Shown here piece by piece: positions 7,560 through 13,816 of a DNA stretch of 15,392 nt. This stretch comes from DATJXG01 sp035500455 (GTDB taxonomy: Bacteria > Acidobacteriota > Terriglobia > Terriglobales > Acidobacteriaceae), in assembly GCA_035500455.1 (NCBI GenBank), contig DATJXG010000452.1, positions 1 through 15,392 on the forward strand, read 5' to 3'. Every line of letters begins with the position of its first letter. Position 1 is the stretch's first letter. The notes below the pieces were generated by a model. The model did not search any database. It saw only the letters and a program-made list of their open reading frames with translations, and was not told the origin of the DNA. The position numbers and the translations under genes were made by a program.

Positions 7560-8276
7560 TTATCTTGGGGGGATGCCGCGGGCCTGGACAATCGCCCAGT
7601 GCCACTCCTGATCGGGATGGAGGGTTACGCCCAGCGACTGGCGAAACACCGAGGTGGTGAGGGGCGCGGCCAGGCCTTTCAGGTGGTAGAGAACGGTGAT
7701 GTCGGAGCGCTTTTCTCCAGCCTGATCATTGGTTGGCGCGGTGGTATCGGAGGCGGGGCGAAGCTGGGCTGCGCCGTAGTATGAGGCGCTAGCATCCGGC
7801 GGCCGCAGGATGGTCAGTCCGACGGTAATCTCCCGGATCTTCCACTGGGTTCCGTTATAGACGGCAACCTGCAGCGTATCTCCGTTGATGGTGGCGGGGC
7901 CATCCAGCTTGGGAATTTCGCTGGTGGGAAGATCTACCGCAGACGTTCCGTCGGAGGCACTGGCGCCGTCAGCACTGAAAGACAAATTGCAGGTCACGTC
8001 GGGGGAAGAACCGTGTCCGTCCTTGCCGCCGCCCTGCAGGAAGAATTTCATTTCGCCCTTCATGTGTTCTGATTCCGCCTGCTCCATAACTTTATCCAGG
8101 TTGTCGTTGTCGATCACGACCGGCGGGTCGGCAGGCTTCTGCTTGTTCTTGCGAAGCGAGCGGGCGATATCGCCTAAGGGAGTGTCGTTGTTATCCTGCG
8201 CCTGGAGTGGAGCAGTGAGAGTCAAGGCGAGCAGCACAACAAGGAGCGGGAGAGACTTCAGCAGCTTCACAAACAT
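7560..8276 (-). CDS. Secreted/periplasmic protein of unknown function
   Basis: 238 residues from the ATG at 8276-8274. The frame is open a further 62 codons upstream, but that extension has no leader character, while this ATG opens a textbook Sec signal peptide (Lys4/Lys7, hydrophobic 9-21, cleavage near LQA-Q at 26). AGGGG lies just upstream, though with a short 3-nt spacer. The mature protein begins TPLGDIARSLRKNKQKP and VVIDNDNL, a pattern often seen in small exported acidobacterial proteins. There follows a Gly/Asp-rich stretch and a C-terminal region (about 130-235) predicted as beta-strands (LQVAVYNGTQWKIREITVGL, DITVLYHLKGLAAP), probably an immunoglobulin- or transthyretin-like sandwich. 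Only one Cys (C96). No recognised enzyme motif; the function is unknown. Confidence 0.7.
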   Translation of the reverse strand: MFVKLLKSLPLLVVLLALTLTAPLQAQDNNDTPLGDIARSLRKNKQKPADPPVVIDNDNLDKVMEQAESEHMKGEMKFFLQGGGKDGHGSSPDVTCNLSFSADGASASDGTSAVDLPTSEIPKLDGPATINGDTLQVAVYNGTQWKIREITVGLTILRPPDASASYYGAAQLRPASDTTAPTNDQAGEKRSDITVLYHLKGLAAPLTTSVFRQSLGVTLHPDQEWHWAIVQARGIPPR

Positions 8277-8552
8277 ATTCCCCTGGTGGTCAGCTTCATT
8301 GTGAGGCACACCGAGGGTTCCTTCCAAAACTCCAAAGTAACGGACAGCCGAGCGGACGCTGCGGATCATGACTACAACCTGCGCCGAGGGCGAGCTTGCA
8401 GCCCTGGCGTTTACTTCTAAATTGTAAAGAGAGAAAAGAGATCGGGACGACGACGGGAGCAAACCTTAGTCGTAGAACTTTGGAAATGAGGCGCGATTTG
8501 GACTGGAAGGTCCGAGGGGCGCCAGACGAAGTGGTGCGCAACTCGAGCGCTT

Positions 8553-8567
8553 GAAGGTCGAACCTTC
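8553..8567. repeat. Short inverted repeat GAAGGT-CGA-ACCTTC
   Basis: Six-bp perfect arms around CGA, with a third matching arm (GGAAGGT) at 8505-8511 that pairs with ACCTTCC at 8562-8568. It could be a protein-binding site or alternative hairpins. Confidence 0.4.
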
Positions 8568-8570
8568 CAG

Positions 8571-8867
8571 ATGTATTTACAACAGGCCAGAGGTACGAAG
8601 GCGCGCAACGGGATCAACCACCCTGACTGGTACCGGCTCACGCCGGAAGATCCAACGAGCTACCGCAAACCCCACTGCTGCGTAACAAATGTGGATCAAC
8701 TTCATTGTCCCCACCCCGACCGCTGCGGCGCGGCAGCGGAACCCTTTAGGGGGAGCACTAAACTCATGCCTACCTTAGCAAGTGCGGTCCGGTCGGTCAA
8801 CGCACGGGCGTGCCATGGACATGGCACAAAAGTGGTATTCGAGGTTTTCGGACACGAACCTATGTAA
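8571..8867 (+). CDS. Doubtful small ORF, Cys/His-containing hypothetical protein
   Basis: 98 codons. The N-terminal half contains WYRLTPEDPTSYR, then CC and a C-PHPDRC cluster (Cys at about 36, 37, 46 and 52), which hints at metal binding. The second half looks random. There is no Shine-Dalgarno sequence, no known family was recognised, and two inverted repeats lie inside the frame. It may be a small real protein or chance; listed with low confidence. Confidence 0.22.
   Translation: MYLQQARGTKARNGINHPDWYRLTPEDPTSYRKPHCCVTNVDQLHCPHPDRCGAAAEPFRGSTKLMPTLASAVRSVNARACHGHGTKVVFEVFGHEPM
8810..8827. repeat. Perfect 18-bp palindrome GTGCCATG-GA-CATGGCAC
   Basis: Eight-bp arms at 8810-8817 and 8820-8827 are perfectly complementary with a 2-nt centre. 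The short centre suits a dimeric regulator's operator better than an RNA hairpin. It lies about 120 bp before the truncated permease frame. Confidence 0.6.
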
Positions 8868-8945
8868 GGGCGAACCCGAATGCCTGAGCCGCCTCAATGA
8901 GATAGTTGTCGCCGCCGCCAGAGTGCCGCACCGGCAGTAATCGGT

Positions 8946-9467
8946 GTGACAGAGTACTTTCTGTATCATCAACCGGGAATTCCGTCCTGGCATCTCAGAT
9001 TCATGGATCTTGCTGCTCACCTTCGGCTTACCGGGGGCGCCCTCAAGAATTGGTTTATCGCCCAGCTGCAGGATTCGCTGGCCGCGGGCGCGCTCTGGTG
9101 GCTTGGCCTGCATGTGATCGGGGTGCCGCTTGCGCCCTTCTGGGCGGTGCTGGCGGGCGTGCTGCATTTTGTGCCGCACTTCGGCCCGGTACTGGCGCTG
9201 ATCGGACCGGTGTTGGCGGCGGCAATTCATTGGGGAGACTGGCAGCATCCTCTTTATGTGCTGATGGTCTATGCGGTCATCGTAGTGGTGGATGGCCTGT
9301 TGCTGCAGCCTTACATCATGAAGCGCACCGCCAAGGTGCCGATGTGGGCGTCGATTCTCGCGCCGATTGTGCTGGGCATTGCGATTCCGTTCTGGGGAGT
9401 GTTGCTGGCGCCGCCGCTACTGGCGATCATTTACGCGTACCTGCAGAGGCATCGGGCGCAGGGGTGA
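8946..9467 (+). pseudogene. AI-2E family permease, C-terminal half only (N-terminally truncated)
   Basis: The 173-codon frame (GTG at 8946) matches the C-terminal half of AI-2E/PerM-type transporters (normally about 340-400 residues, eight membrane helices). Homology-like sequence begins near residue 30 with ALKNWFIAQLQDSLAAGALW and runs through the conserved LHFVPHFGPVLALIGPVL, then LYVLMVYAVIVVVDGLLLQP and LGIAIPFWGVLLAPPLLAII to the natural C-terminus. The first half (four helices, about 180 residues) is absent. Residues 1-29 do not resemble the family, and no missing part is seen in any frame upstream. The break is therefore around 9020-9035. The remaining helices are uninterrupted by stops, so decay is recent or the stub is retained. 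No Shine-Dalgarno sequence precedes the GTG. Confidence 0.72.
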
Positions 9468-9486
9468 TCAGAGATCGGCTCTGGTC
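9466..9486 (+). terminator. Hairpin at the 3' end of the truncated permease gene
   Basis: GATCAGAG (9466-9473) pairs with CTCTGGTC (9479-9486), with one G-U pair, around a 5-nt loop and overlapping the stop codon. No U-tract follows (CCAAACTCC), so it may protect the 3' end or terminate weakly. Confidence 0.35.
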
Positions 9487-9529
9487 CCAAACTCCGTGAG
9501 TTGCGACGCGCCGGCGGGCCGAGCTGCGA

Positions 9530-9535
9530 TATGAT
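9530..9535 (+). promoter_or_regulatory. Candidate -10 box (TATGAT) before the small barrel gene
   Basis: TATGAT matches five of six -10 bases and lies 26 nt before the ATG at 9562. No -35 is seen at normal spacing (TTGCGA at 9501 is 23 nt away). Confidence 0.3.
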
Positions 9536-9561
9536 GACTGGCGCTTCGAAAGGAGATTTCT

Positions 9562-9846
9562 ATGCTCGTGGTGCGCAACTGCTTTGTCGCCAAGCCGGGA
9601 AACGCCAGCAAACTTGCCGCCCAATTGAAGGAAGCGGCGGCTACCGCCAACATTCCGCGGCATCGGGTGCTGACCGATCTGACTGGGGAGTTCAATCGCG
9701 TGATTCTGGAGTACGAGGCGGAGAACGTGAGCGAGTTCGATGCGCGCATGAAGGACTACGCGACCAACCAGAAATTCCGTGAGAAGATGAAGGGGTATAC
9801 GGAGTTGTGGGTCAGCGGAAATCGGGAGATTCTGCAGGTGATGTGA
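9562..9846 (+). CDS. Small dimeric alpha/beta-barrel (ABM/NIPSNAP-like) protein
   Basis: 94 residues. The pattern is a ferredoxin-like fold of the dimeric alpha/beta-barrel superfamily: strand LVVRNCFVA, helix NASKLAAQLKEAAATA, strand RHRVLTDLTGEFNRVILEYEA, helix NVSEFDARMKDYATNQKFREKMKGY, last strand TELWVSGNREILQVM. Such small proteins act as monooxygenases, stress-response factors or ligand binders. No catalytic residue set is recognisable here, so the activity is open. The start is secure: AGGAG lies about 6 nt before the ATG at 9562, one of the best ribosome-binding sites in the window. No partner gene is adjacent; it looks monocistronic. Confidence 0.75.
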   Translation: MLVVRNCFVAKPGNASKLAAQLKEAAATANIPRHRVLTDLTGEFNRVILEYEAENVSEFDARMKDYATNQKFREKMKGYTELWVSGNREILQVM

Positions 9847-9925
9847 GAGGCCGAACGTGGGTCCGCGGATTGGCATTTAGGTCGTGGCCCTTGCCATCGG
9901 GTTTGGCATACGCGCCCAAAGATGC

Positions 9926-9952
9926 AGATCCCTCGCTTCGCTCGGGATGACA
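9926..9952. repeat. Dispersed HPERSEG-type intergenic repeat
   Basis: The core ATCCCTCGCTTCGCTCGGGAT (ATCCC at 9928-9932 and GGGAT at 9944-9948 as arms) reads on the minus strand, in two frames, as HPERSEGS and RAKRGI. These are hallmark spurious peptides produced by a repeat found in many intergenic regions of Acidobacteriota and other soil bacteria. It is a REP-like element, not a gene. Confidence 0.7.
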
Positions 9953-10016
9953 GCGTGTATTCGTGGGCGGTTCCCGGGAAGATGGTGGTCGCAGGTTCGG
10001 CGGGCAGGAATGGGCT

Positions 10017-10056
10017 GACCGCAAAGACCGCAAAGAAAAAAGACCGCAAAGAAAAA
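10017..10056 (+). repeat. Tandem GACCGCAAAG(AAAAA) repeat
   Basis: Three head-to-tail units: GACCGCAAA (10017), GACCGCAAAGAAAAAA (10026-10041) and GACCGCAAAGAAAAA (10042-10056). The last two are identical except for one A. Confidence 0.75.
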
Positions 10057-10097
10057 CGCCTGCGACTACATTGGGTCAGGCGCGTCCTAACGCGTAA

Positions 10098-10126
10098 TTG
10101 ACACCCGTAGCGCAATGCTCAACAAT
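10098..10126 (+). promoter_or_regulatory. Candidate sigma-70 promoter of the coiled-coil membrane protein gene
   Basis: A perfect -35 hexamer, TTGACA (10098-10103), with a 17-bp spacer to AACAAT (10121-10126, four of six -10 bases). Transcription would start near 10133, giving a leader of about 36 nt to the ATG at 10169. Confidence 0.45.
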
Positions 10127-10168
10127 TACAGGAGATTTCCTGAATAACCATCCGAAGGGGGTGGCCTT

Positions 10169-10984
10169 ATGGCAGATGAGGCTTCGCCGGAAACTGTTTA
10201 CCAGACGGAGAGTTCGGGCAGCATCGGCAAGTGGATCTTGCTGGGGATTGGGCTCCTGTACATCGCGGGCTCGCTTTATTACCTGGTTAATCTCAACAGC
10301 CGCCTCGACAAGCTGAGCAAAGACCAGGACACCAAAGTGGCTGCACTGGACAAACGTCTGGACTCGGCGGAAGCCGACAGCGAAGCGCTGGCCAAACAGT
10401 TGGGCATGACCAAGCGGGAGTTGGCCGAGCGTTCCGCTGACTTGCAACGCCAGCAGCGCGCCGCGGAAGCGCGCCTGGCTGCCTCGCAGAAGGAGCAGAT
10501 CAGTGAGGTCACTGGGGAAGTAGCAGGGGTAAAGACCGATGTCGGCGGAGTGAAGACCGACGTGGCCGCGACCAAGGCCGACCTGGAAGCTACCAAAGGG
10601 AAGCTGCAGAGCGCGATGGGAGACCTGGGAGTACAGAGCGGGCTGATCGCCAATACCCGGGCTGATCTGGAAGTCCTGAAGCACAGAGGCGACCGCAATT
10701 ACTACGAATTCACCCTGGTAAAAGGCGCCAAGCCGCAGCCGGTTTCCACCGTCAGTCTGCAGTTGCGCAAGACGGATGAAAAGCGGGGGAAGTTTACCCT
10801 GAACGTCACTTCTGACGACAAAACCATCGAGAAGAAAGACCGCAATATCTCTGAGCCTATCCAGTTTTACACCGGGCGCGACCACATGCTGTATGAGCTG
10901 GTGGTGTGGAATGTGACCAAGAAGCAGGCCACCGGCTATTTGAGTACGCCGAAGAACGCTCCGGTGCCGGTTTCGACGAATTAG
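10169..10984 (+). CDS. Membrane-anchored coiled-coil protein with C-terminal beta domain, function unknown
   Basis: 271 residues: short acidic cytoplasmic tail, one membrane helix (about 21-40, KWILLGIGLLYIAGSLYYLV), a long charged coiled coil (about 43-171), and a C-terminal domain of alternating strands (about 176-260, YYEFTLVKGAKP, VSLQLRKTD, KFTLNVTSDDKTIEKK, LYELVVWNV). The orientation predicts that coil and beta domain are periplasmic. In the coil, 121-148 is a run of seven-residue units (VKTDVGG, VKTDVAA, TKADLEA, TKGKLQS), also visible as a DNA repeat. Single-helix coiled-coil proteins with this kind of end domain recur in Acidobacteriota and may act as envelope spacers or binding proteins. 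AAGGGGG lies before the ATG. No enzyme motif; function unknown. Confidence 0.72.
   Translation: MADEASPETVYQTESSGSIGKWILLGIGLLYIAGSLYYLVNLNSRLDKLSKDQDTKVAALDKRLDSAEADSEALAKQLGMTKRELAERSADLQRQQRAAEARLAASQKEQISEVTGEVAGVKTDVGGVKTDVAATKADLEATKGKLQSAMGDLGVQSGLIANTRADLEVLKHRGDRNYYEFTLVKGAKPQPVSTVSLQLRKTDEKRGKFTLNVTSDDKTIEKKDRNISEPIQFYTGRDHMLYELVVWNVTKKQATGYLSTPKNAPVPVSTN
10529..10612 (+). repeat. In-frame 21-bp repeat coding heptads of the coiled coil
   Basis: Four successive 21-bp units code for VKTDVGG, VKTDVAA, TKADLEA and TKGKLQS. The first two are near-identical at the DNA level (GT(A/G)AAGACCGA(T/C)GT), so the coil has grown by tandem duplication. Confidence 0.6.
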
Positions 10985-11148
10985 TAGCGAGTCCTTGGAA
11001 TTCGCGGCATCTTTTCTCAGCAGAGCCTTTTGTTCGCGCAGCGGATTGTGATTGCTACTGAGGCCGCGCCTTCCCCAGGTGTCCCGCTGGCTGAGGTTTT
11101 AAATCTTTTGCTTTGGATTTGCGGCTCAGAATTTTTGGGTTAAAAACA

Positions 11149-11183
11149 GTTCTCAGTTTTCGGTTCCCGGTTCTCAGTTATCG
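11149..11183 (+). repeat. Degenerate heptamer tandem repeat, GTTCTCA type (copy 2)
   Basis: Read in sevens from 11149: GTTCTCA, GTTTTCG, GTTCCCG, GTTCTCA, GTTATCG. It has the same register and unit order as the copy at 7525, and both are preceded by AAA(A)C(C)A. Confidence 0.7.
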
Positions 11184-11194
11184 TTGCTTCTTTC

Positions 11195-11219
11195 ACTCTG
11201 GCGGCTTCCAGCCGCAGTG
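11195..11219 (+). other. Hairpin just upstream of the DUF421 gene
   Basis: GCGGCT (11201-11206), loop TCC, AGCCGC (11210-11215), extended by CACT/AGTG around a CTG bulge (11194-11219). It ends 8 nt before the ATG, where a ribosome-binding site would be, and no Shine-Dalgarno sequence is present. It could repress initiation or be incidental. Confidence 0.35.
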
Positions 11220-11227
11220 TTGCTCCT

Positions 11228-11755
11228 ATGTTCTATCCGGGTTGGCATGTGCTGGTGGAGATTGTTCTACGGACGGCGGTGATCTATGTCATCGTCCTGC
11301 TGGGAGTGCGCCTGAGCGGCAAGCGCGAGGTGGGGCAGATGACGCCCTTCGACCTGGTGCTGTTGCTGCTGATCAGCAACTCGGTGCAGAATGCCATGAC
11401 CGGGCCGGACAACACCCTGGCGGGAGGAATTACGGCGGCTTGCGTGCTGCTGGTTTTGAACTACCTGATCGGTGAGTTTTCCGGCAAGCACCGGCGCTTT
11501 CGCAAGCTGATCGAGGGTGAGCCCGCGCTGTTGATCCATGACGGCAAAATCAGCGAGCCGCATATGGCCAAAGAGAACGTGAGCATGGACGAGCTGCAGC
11601 GGGCTTTGCGCGAGCACGGAATCGCCAACTATCACGACGTGGCTCTGGCAGTCCTTGAGGTGGATGGGTCGATCAGCTGCCTGAAGTATGAAGAGATCAA
11701 TCCCAATGCCCATAACCATCTGGCGCGCAGACGATATGTGCGGAAGCCGGAGTGA
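11228..11755 (+). CDS. YetF/DUF421 family membrane protein
   Basis: 175 residues, shorter than the Bacillus YetF/YdfR proteins (about 210-230). Three membrane helices occupy the first half (about 8-28, 42-58 and 64-83), with the family signature GKREVGQMTPFDLVLLLLIS at 31-50. The rest (about 90-175) is the cytoplasmic domain: RFRKLIEGEPALLIHDGKI, then NVSMDELQRALREHGIANYHDVALAVLEVDGSIS, the typical alternation of helix and strand seen in this family. Bacillus relatives are linked to spore or membrane functions, but the biochemical role is unsettled. The stop lies 19 bp from the stop of the convergent gene. The start lacks a Shine-Dalgarno sequence, but the first helix starts here, so no later start is likely. 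Confidence 0.88.
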   Translation: MFYPGWHVLVEIVLRTAVIYVIVLLGVRLSGKREVGQMTPFDLVLLLLISNSVQNAMTGPDNTLAGGITAACVLLVLNYLIGEFSGKHRRFRKLIEGEPALLIHDGKISEPHMAKENVSMDELQRALREHGIANYHDVALAVLEVDGSISCLKYEEINPNAHNHLARRRYVRKPE

Positions 11756-11774
11756 GCGGCGGCCTTTTCGCGGG

Positions 11775-12395
11775 CTACTTCGACAACACCAGGGGAACGG
11801 TGTCCCCATAGGGATAGATGGATACGGTGAGAGATTTGCGGTTCTTGAAGGCGTCGGCGGTTACCGGGAAGCTGACGATGATCGTGCTCTTCGATTCTTC
11901 TCCGGGCGCGATCTGCTGTTCGATGTTGAAGGGCTGCAGGGCGTGCTGCTTGAGGTCGGGCAGGGCCTGGAAGTAGCGGGCGAAATCCACGGCGGCGGCG
12001 GGCTCGTCGGTGTATTGGGAGCCGCCGGTATCGAGTTCGGCCTTCACGTCGTGAATCTTCAAGGTGCCTTTGCTGCGGTTAGCGATGGTGACGTTCATCG
12101 CTACCATGACTGAATTCTGGCCGGGGACTTCTACCCCTACCACGTCGTCGAGCGAACCCGTGCCGGAAGATTTCGGGCGCAGGAGGAAGGCCGCGATCGC
12201 CGCGACCACCGCGATGACTCCCACTACGATGAGGACCACCTTCACCGGAGGTAGATTCTTCTTCGAGGTGCCGAACTCCTCGCCGATGTTGAAAGGAATG
12301 GGCGCAAACTCGGGGGCAGCGGGCGCCGGGGCCGGTGAGGCTGGCGGCTCGGGCGCCGGCGGAGTCGCGGATGGTGCGGGGATTTCGTCCGTCAT
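11775..12395 (-). CDS. Single-pass membrane protein with Pro/Ala-rich tail and beta-sandwich domain
   Basis: 206 residues from the ATG at 12395-12393, chosen because GGAGG lies 5 nt upstream; the frame runs 30 codons further but without such a site. Residues 1-35 are a low-complexity Pro/Ala tail (PPAPEPPASPAPAPAAP). A helix at about 51-72 (VKVVLIVVGVIAVVAAIAAFLL) anchors it, and the C-terminal 85-206 looks like an Ig-like or DUF4352/telokin-like sandwich: MVAMNVTIANRSKGTLKIHDVKAEL, SQYTDEP, IAPGEESKSTIIVSFPV, RKSLTVSIYPYG. Such domains sit outside the membrane and bind or stabilise partners; the function is unknown. It is divergent from the anion permease (88 bp apart) and convergent with the DUF421 gene. 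Confidence 0.7.
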   Translation of the reverse strand: MTDEIPAPSATPPAPEPPASPAPAPAAPEFAPIPFNIGEEFGTSKKNLPPVKVVLIVVGVIAVVAAIAAFLLRPKSSGTGSLDDVVGVEVPGQNSVMVAMNVTIANRSKGTLKIHDVKAELDTGGSQYTDEPAAAVDFARYFQALPDLKQHALQPFNIEQQIAPGEESKSTIIVSFPVTADAFKNRKSLTVSIYPYGDTVPLVLSK

Positions 12396-12400
12396 ATTGG

Positions 12401-12405
12401 CCTCC
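12401..12405 (-). promoter_or_regulatory. Shine-Dalgarno GGAGG deciding the start at 12395
   Basis: On the minus strand GGAGG-CCAAT-ATG is an ideal ribosome-binding site. The longer in-frame start at 12485 has none and would overlap the divergent permease start. Confidence 0.75.
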
Positions 12406-12468
12406 GCCAAAAGATTGTAGCCCTTTCCTGAGGAAATCGCTGGCGGGCTCGCGGCCGGCTGCCTCGCG

Positions 12469-12474
12469 TACACT
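12469..12474 (+). promoter_or_regulatory. Candidate -10 box (TACACT) giving a near-leaderless permease transcript
   Basis: TACACT matches four of six bases and lies only 9 nt before the ATG at 12484, which has no Shine-Dalgarno sequence. If used, the transcript would be leaderless or nearly so. No -35 is evident. Confidence 0.28.
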
Positions 12475-12483
12475 GCATCTGTC

Positions 12484-13758
12484 ATGACTTCATCCGCACT
12501 GCTGCCGGTGGCAGCTTTGGCGCTGGCGACGGGGCTTGCCGATTGGCGGGTGGCGGCAGGCTTTGCGGTTTTCGCGGTCAGCTACCTGGTGTTTGCCTTG
12601 GGCAAACTGCCGGGGATGAAGATTGACCGACCCGGCATGGCGATCATCGGCGCGGTGCTGATGGTTGCTTTCCGCATTGTGCCCGCGGGTGAGGCGCTGC
12701 GCTTCATCGATTTCGGCACGCTGGTGCTGCTGTTTTCCATGATGCTGCTGGTCGGGTATCTGCACCTGACCGGATTTTTCGAGTGGATTACCGAACAGAT
12801 TGTCGCCCCGCTGAAGCCACGGCACTTGCTGCCGACGGTGATTTTCATCACCGGGGTGCTTTCGGCGTTTCTGGTGAACGACATTATCTGCCTGGTGATG
12901 GTGCCATTTGCGCTGGTGGCGACGCGGCGGATGGGGCTCAAGCCGCTGCCTTACCTGCTGGCGGTGGCGACTGCGGCCAACATCGGCAGCGTGGCTACGA
13001 TTACCGGGAACCCTCAGAACATGCTGATCGGGTCGTTTTCCGGGTTGACCTACCGGCATTTCCTGTGGCGGCTGGGGCCGGTGGCGCTGATCGGATTGTT
13101 GCTGGACTGGTGGATCATCGCGTGGATCTGCAGTGACCATTCGGCGACCCGGGCTGTCGAAAAGGTCGAGAACTCGACTGCTCACATTTCAACCAGCGCA
13201 TTTCACAAACCGGCGGTGGTGATTCTTCTTGTCTTGATCGGCTTTATTGCGGGCGTGCCACCGGCGATGATGGCGGCCATTGGGGCGGCGCTGATGCTGA
13301 TCACGCGCACGCGAAATCCGCGGCTGGTGTATGACGAGGTGGACTGGGGGCTGCTGGTGTTCTTCGTCGGGTTGTTCCTGATTGTGGGCGGGGCGGAGAA
13401 CTGCGGCTTGACCGGTTACCTGTTTGAGATTGCACGGCGCTACAACCTGCAGAATGCCGCGGTATTTACGCTGGTGACGGCGGCATTGTCGAACGTAGTG
13501 AGCAATGTGCCGGCGGTGATGCTGCTGAAGTCGCTGGTGCCGTCGTTCCGCGATCCGCAGACGGGTTGGCTGGTTTTGGCGATGGCGAGCACGCTGGCGG
13601 GAAATCTCACGATTACGGGTTCAGTTGCGAACCTTATCGTGGTGGAGCGGGCACACGACGAAGTGCACATCGGTTTCTGGGATTACTCGCGGGTGGGGAT
13701 TCCGGTGACCCTGGCTACGCTCGGCTTTGGTTGGGCTTGGTTGGCTTGGGTGCATTGA
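12484..13758 (+). CDS. ArsB/NhaD-SLC13 superfamily anion permease
   Basis: 424 residues with about 11 hydrophobic helices in two pseudo-repeated halves. Each half carries the family's re-entrant signature: N132-D133 and ATAANIGSVATITGNPQN (162-179) in the first, SNVVSNVPA (336-344) and STLAGNLTITGSVANLIVVE (369-388) in the second. The G-N-P-Q-N and S-V-A-N-L motifs match the ion/substrate-binding hairpins of the ArsB/NhaD/DASS group. A hydrophilic loop (about 218-242) separates the halves. Substrates in this superfamily include arsenite, sodium/proton, sulfate and dicarboxylates. There is no arsenic gene (arsR, arsC, arsA) nearby, so arsenite is not supported by context. The ATG lacks a Shine-Dalgarno sequence; see the near-leaderless promoter note. 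Divergent from the gene at 11775-12395. Confidence 0.88.
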   Translation: MTSSALLPVAALALATGLADWRVAAGFAVFAVSYLVFALGKLPGMKIDRPGMAIIGAVLMVAFRIVPAGEALRFIDFGTLVLLFSMMLLVGYLHLTGFFEWITEQIVAPLKPRHLLPTVIFITGVLSAFLVNDIICLVMVPFALVATRRMGLKPLPYLLAVATAANIGSVATITGNPQNMLIGSFSGLTYRHFLWRLGPVALIGLLLDWWIIAWICSDHSATRAVEKVENSTAHISTSAFHKPAVVILLVLIGFIAGVPPAMMAAIGAALMLITRTRNPRLVYDEVDWGLLVFFVGLFLIVGGAENCGLTGYLFEIARRYNLQNAAVFTLVTAALSNVVSNVPAVMLLKSLVPSFRDPQTGWLVLAMASTLAGNLTITGSVANLIVVERAHDEVHIGFWDYSRVGIPVTLATLGFGWAWLAWVH

Positions 13759-13816
13759 GGTGGCGCTTATCCTGCGGGCAAGGCTTTTTTCGCGGGCTGA
13801 AAACGCGCGGAGAAAT

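Larger units (their letters stand above)
8277..8945. other. Gene-poor stretch upstream of the truncated permease
   Basis: These 669 bp hold no well-supported gene. Visible contents: a minus-strand TACAAT (8426-8421) that could be a -10 for the gene starting at 8276; related arms GGAAGGT (8505-8511) and GAAGGT-CGA-ACCTTC (8553-8567); a stem CCGCTGC/GCAGCGG (8720-8726/8733-8739); and an 18-bp palindrome (8810-8827). One 98-codon plus-strand frame (8571-8867) crosses it. Since the following permease lacks its first half, this may be debris of a deletion or insertion event. Confidence 0.5.
9847..10097. other. Repeat-bearing intergenic stretch
   Basis: No gene is seen between the small barrel gene and the promoter at 10098. 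The stretch holds a dispersed HPERSEG-type repeat (9926-9952) and a tandem GACCGCAAAG array (10017-10056). Minus-strand frames here (10115-9756, 10033-9812) are translations of these repeats. Confidence 0.6.

Noticed and set aside
7400..7660. 86-codon plus-strand frame
   Set aside because: Its first part is a translation of the TTCGCGTTCTTTGCG intergenic repeat and its end overlaps the secreted-protein gene.
8277..8462. 62-codon N-terminal extension of the secreted protein
   Set aside because: It would bury a textbook signal peptide in the middle of the protein.
9756..10115. Minus-strand frames carrying HPERSEG- and RAKRGI-like peptides
   Set aside because: These peptides are known by-products of a dispersed intergenic repeat.
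12396..12485. N-terminal extension of the 11775-12395 gene to 12485
   Set aside because: The added 30 residues lack a leader character, overlap the divergent permease start, and a perfect GGAGG supports the shorter form.
12484..13758. Arsenite efflux pump of an ars operon
   Set aside because: The fold fits the ArsB/NhaD superfamily, but no arsR, arsC, arsA or related gene is nearby, so a substrate cannot be assigned.
13780..13800. Terminator after the permease (T-run at 13784-13792)
   Set aside because: The T-run is not preceded by a self-complementary stem.
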